From positions 1 to 6,155 of the forward strand of contig JAFKKQ010000288.1 in assembly GCA_017304505.1 (NCBI GenBank): a stretch of 6,155 nucleotides of DNA, in the 5' to 3' direction. The notes below the pieces were generated by a model, which saw only the letters and a list, made by a program, of their open reading frames with translations, had not been told where the DNA came from and ran no database searches. The translations under genes and the position numbers were made by a program. This document shows positions 4,961 to 6,155 of this stretch, one piece after another. The stretch's first letter is position 1. Each line of letters begins with the position of its first letter. Origin of the DNA: Hyphomicrobiales bacterium (GTDB lineage: Bacteria > Pseudomonadota > Alphaproteobacteria > Rhizobiales > Xanthobacteraceae).

Positions 4961-5968
4961 TTGGCACACGCTCGTCGCCGCTCGTTCGCTGGTCATCTGT
5001 TGGGTCTTGGCGTTGTTGCCGCGTTGACGGCGGCGGCGGGTTTCGGCGCTCCCGGAAGCGCGCATGCCCAAGATAACTATCCGTCGCGAAAGGTGACCTT
5101 TGTCGTCGCGACCGCGCCCGGCGGTTACGCCGATGCCGTCGGCCGCATCATCGCCGACAAGCTCGGTGCCCGGTTCCACCAGAACTTCATTGTCGAGAAC
5201 CGTGGCGGAGGCGGCGGCAACATCGGCGCCCGCAGCGTCATCAGCGCCGGCCATGACGGCTACACCGTTCTGGTGACGACGACCCAGCTCGCGATCAACG
5301 AGACGCTCTACAAGAACAAAGGCTTTTCCACCAACGACCTCACCGCGATCTCGATCCCGGTTTCGGCGCCGGAGGTCATCATGGCGCATCCGAGCAACCC
5401 GGCGAAGAACTTGTCCGACCTCGTCCGTGCGGCGAAAACCACGCCGCTGGTGTTCGGCAGCGCCGGCGTCGGCACCGGCTCCTATATCGAGGCGCAATAC
5501 CTGTTCAAGGTTCTGGCCAAGGTCGAAACCACACACGTCCCATTCCCAGGCGGCGCGCCGGCTCTGAATGCCATCCTTGGAAACCAGATTCCGACACTGG
5601 CGCTTACGGTGTCGCCGGCCATCGCCAGCATCAACAGCGGCGCCTTGCGAGGACTTGGCATCGCAGCGCCGGAGCGCAAGTCGTTCGTGCCGTCGGTGCC
5701 GACCTTTGCCGAGGGCGGTTTCCCGAACTATTATGCGTCATCCTGGGTCGGCTTCTTCATGCCCGCGGGCGCCCCGAAGGACGCTGCCGAGAAGCTGAAC
5801 GCGGCCATCAGCGACGTACTGAACGACGAGGGCGTAAAGCGGCGGCTGACCGCTTTGGGCGCCGAGTTGATCCATTCGCCGCTGCCGAAGACGAACGAGT
5901 ATTTCCAGAGCGAGATCAAGCGTTGGGGCGGCATGGTCCGGACCCTTGGGTTGTCCGTGAACAACTGA
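4961..5968 (+). CDS. TctC/Bug-family periplasmic solute-binding protein
   Basis: 335 residues, the usual size for tripartite tricarboxylate transporter substrate-binding proteins (Bug family). The N terminus is a Sec signal peptide: basic MAHARRR, a hydrophobic core at about 12-30, and cleavage likely after AHA (34-36) before QDNYPSRK. The mature part shows the family signatures: VTFVVATAPGGYADAVGRIIADKL (45-68), IVENRGGGGGNIGA (77-90), GHDGYTVLV (97-105), GSAGVGTGSY (166-175), HVPFPGGAPALNAILGNQIP (192-211), SVPTFAEGGFPNY (245-257) and FMPAGAPKDAAEKLN (266-280). The protein captures a carboxylate (family ligands include citrate, adipate, terephthalate and other aromatic or dicarboxylic acids) in the periplasm. 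No TctA/TctB membrane genes are in view, so it may be an orphan that feeds a distant transporter or a sensing system. It has its own promoter and an operator matching that of the upstream IclR regulator. The start codon is TTG after a G-run. Specific ligand unknown. Confidence 0.93.
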   Translation: MAHARRRSFAGHLLGLGVVAALTAAAGFGAPGSAHAQDNYPSRKVTFVVATAPGGYADAVGRIIADKLGARFHQNFIVENRGGGGGNIGARSVISAGHDGYTVLVTTTQLAINETLYKNKGFSTNDLTAISIPVSAPEVIMAHPSNPAKNLSDLVRAAKTTPLVFGSAGVGTGSYIEAQYLFKVLAKVETTHVPFPGGAPALNAILGNQIPTLALTVSPAIASINSGALRGLGIAAPERKSFVPSVPTFAEGGFPNYYASSWVGFFMPAGAPKDAAEKLNAAISDVLNDEGVKRRLTALGAELIHSPLPKTNEYFQSEIKRWGGMVRTLGLSVNN

Positions 5969-5976
5969 TGCGCCAC

Positions 5977-5990
5977 GCCGCCGGCGCGGC
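5977..5990 (+). repeat. Small GC hairpin after the binding-protein stop
   Basis: GCCGC (5977-5981) pairs with GCGGC (5986-5990) around CGGC. An alternative pairing GCGCC (5970-5974) with GGCGC (5983-5987) is also possible. It lies just after the stop and has no T-run; the stronger terminator is 46 bases further on. Confidence 0.3.
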
Positions 5991-6035
5991 CAAATTACAG
6001 ACACGCCAGCCTTCGCGATTGGCTCGTCCGACATC

Positions 6036-6075
6036 CCAGCATCGCCAATAAAGATATTGGCGATGCTGGAGTTTT
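6036..6075 (+). terminator. Strong Rho-independent terminator of the binding-protein gene
   Basis: Perfect 15-bp inverted repeat CCAGCATCGCCAATA (6036-6050) / TATTGGCGATGCTGG (6055-6069) with tetraloop AAGA, followed by AGTTTT (6070-6075). The T-run is short but the stem is long and uninterrupted. It starts 67 bases after the stop of the binding-protein gene. No T-run exists for the opposite strand, so it acts on + strand transcripts and marks the end of this unit, implying no co-transcribed transporter genes downstream. Confidence 0.8.
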
Positions 6076-6107
6076 GGCCCGACGCAGGCAGCAAACGATC
6101 CTGCGGA

Positions 6108-6155
6108 TTGTCGCTATAAATATTCCATAATATGTCTTATGCGAATCAGATCATG
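6108..6155 (+). promoter_or_regulatory. AT-rich end of window, possible promoter and operator of the next gene
   Basis: After the terminator the sequence turns AT-rich. TTGTCG (6108-6113) and TATAAA (6115-6120), CATAAT (6126-6131) or TATGTC (6131-6136) are possible promoter words, but only the last has normal spacing (17) and it matches poorly. An inverted repeat CATAA (6126-6130) N6 TTATG (6137-6141) and an overlapping ATATT-N4-AATAT (6120-6133) could be an operator. The window ends in ATG (6153-6155), which may or may not be a start; no coding sequence can be judged. Confidence 0.3.

Noticed and set aside
4753..5076. Open frame of 107 codons across the regulator-to-binding-protein spacer.
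   Set aside because: It runs over promoter, operator and the start of the real gene, has low-complexity Arg-rich content typical of GC-rich shadow frames, and resembles no family.
4340..5536. Long - strand open frame (398 codons) opposite the regulator and binding-protein genes.
   Set aside because: It spans two real genes and their promoter region; the composition is that of an antisense shadow in GC-rich DNA.
1..6155. CRISPR array, tRNA/rRNA genes, insertion sequence ends, toxin-antitoxin or phage genes.
   Set aside because: No regularly spaced repeats, cloverleaf-like segments, transposase motifs or terminal repeats with target duplications were seen on either strand.

Overview
The window looks like chromosomal DNA of a GC-rich alphaproteobacterium, most likely of the Hyphomicrobiales (Bradyrhizobium/Rhodopseudomonas-like). 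This is inferred from the strong G/C third-position bias, the gene order metG-tatD-MBL hydrolase, and the protein types. No sequence search was possible, so taxonomy is only suggestive.

Part A (1-2285, + strand) is housekeeping: the C-terminal part of methionyl-tRNA synthetase (cut by the window start), a TatD-family metal-dependent hydrolase, and a PhnP-like metallo-beta-lactamase-fold hydrolase that overlaps tatD by four bases (ATGA). The three are tightly packed and read as the end of one operon. A very AT-rich spacer (2286-2350, 11 G/C in 65 bases) then separates this block from what follows.

Part B (2377-3663, - strand) is a two-gene unit converging on Part A: a glutathione S-transferase, then a small pyridoxamine-phosphate-oxidase-fold flavoprotein-like gene. 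A 33-nt hairpin lies in the 69-nt gap between them, and another hairpin covers the stop codon of the second gene.

Part C (3889-6075, + strand) is divergent from Part B: an IclR-family regulator of the PcaR/PcaU/PobR type, then a secreted TctC/Bug-type solute-binding protein without TctA/TctB genes in view. The most informative signal is non-coding. The same 27-bp element, three TCGAACAA-like half-sites with identical order and spacing, occurs once at the regulator's own promoter and start (3909-3935) and once just downstream of a good sigma-70-like promoter for the binding-protein gene (4920-4946). It matches nowhere else I could see. The simplest model is that the regulator controls itself and the binding protein through this operator, probably in response to an aromatic or dicarboxylic acid. 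A strong intrinsic terminator (15-bp perfect stem) closes the unit. The last ~50 bases are AT-rich and probably belong to the promoter of a gene beyond the window.

I see no RNA genes, CRISPR arrays, insertion sequences or phage genes. No gene looks wholly novel; the interest lies in the paired operators and the small regulatory architecture around them.
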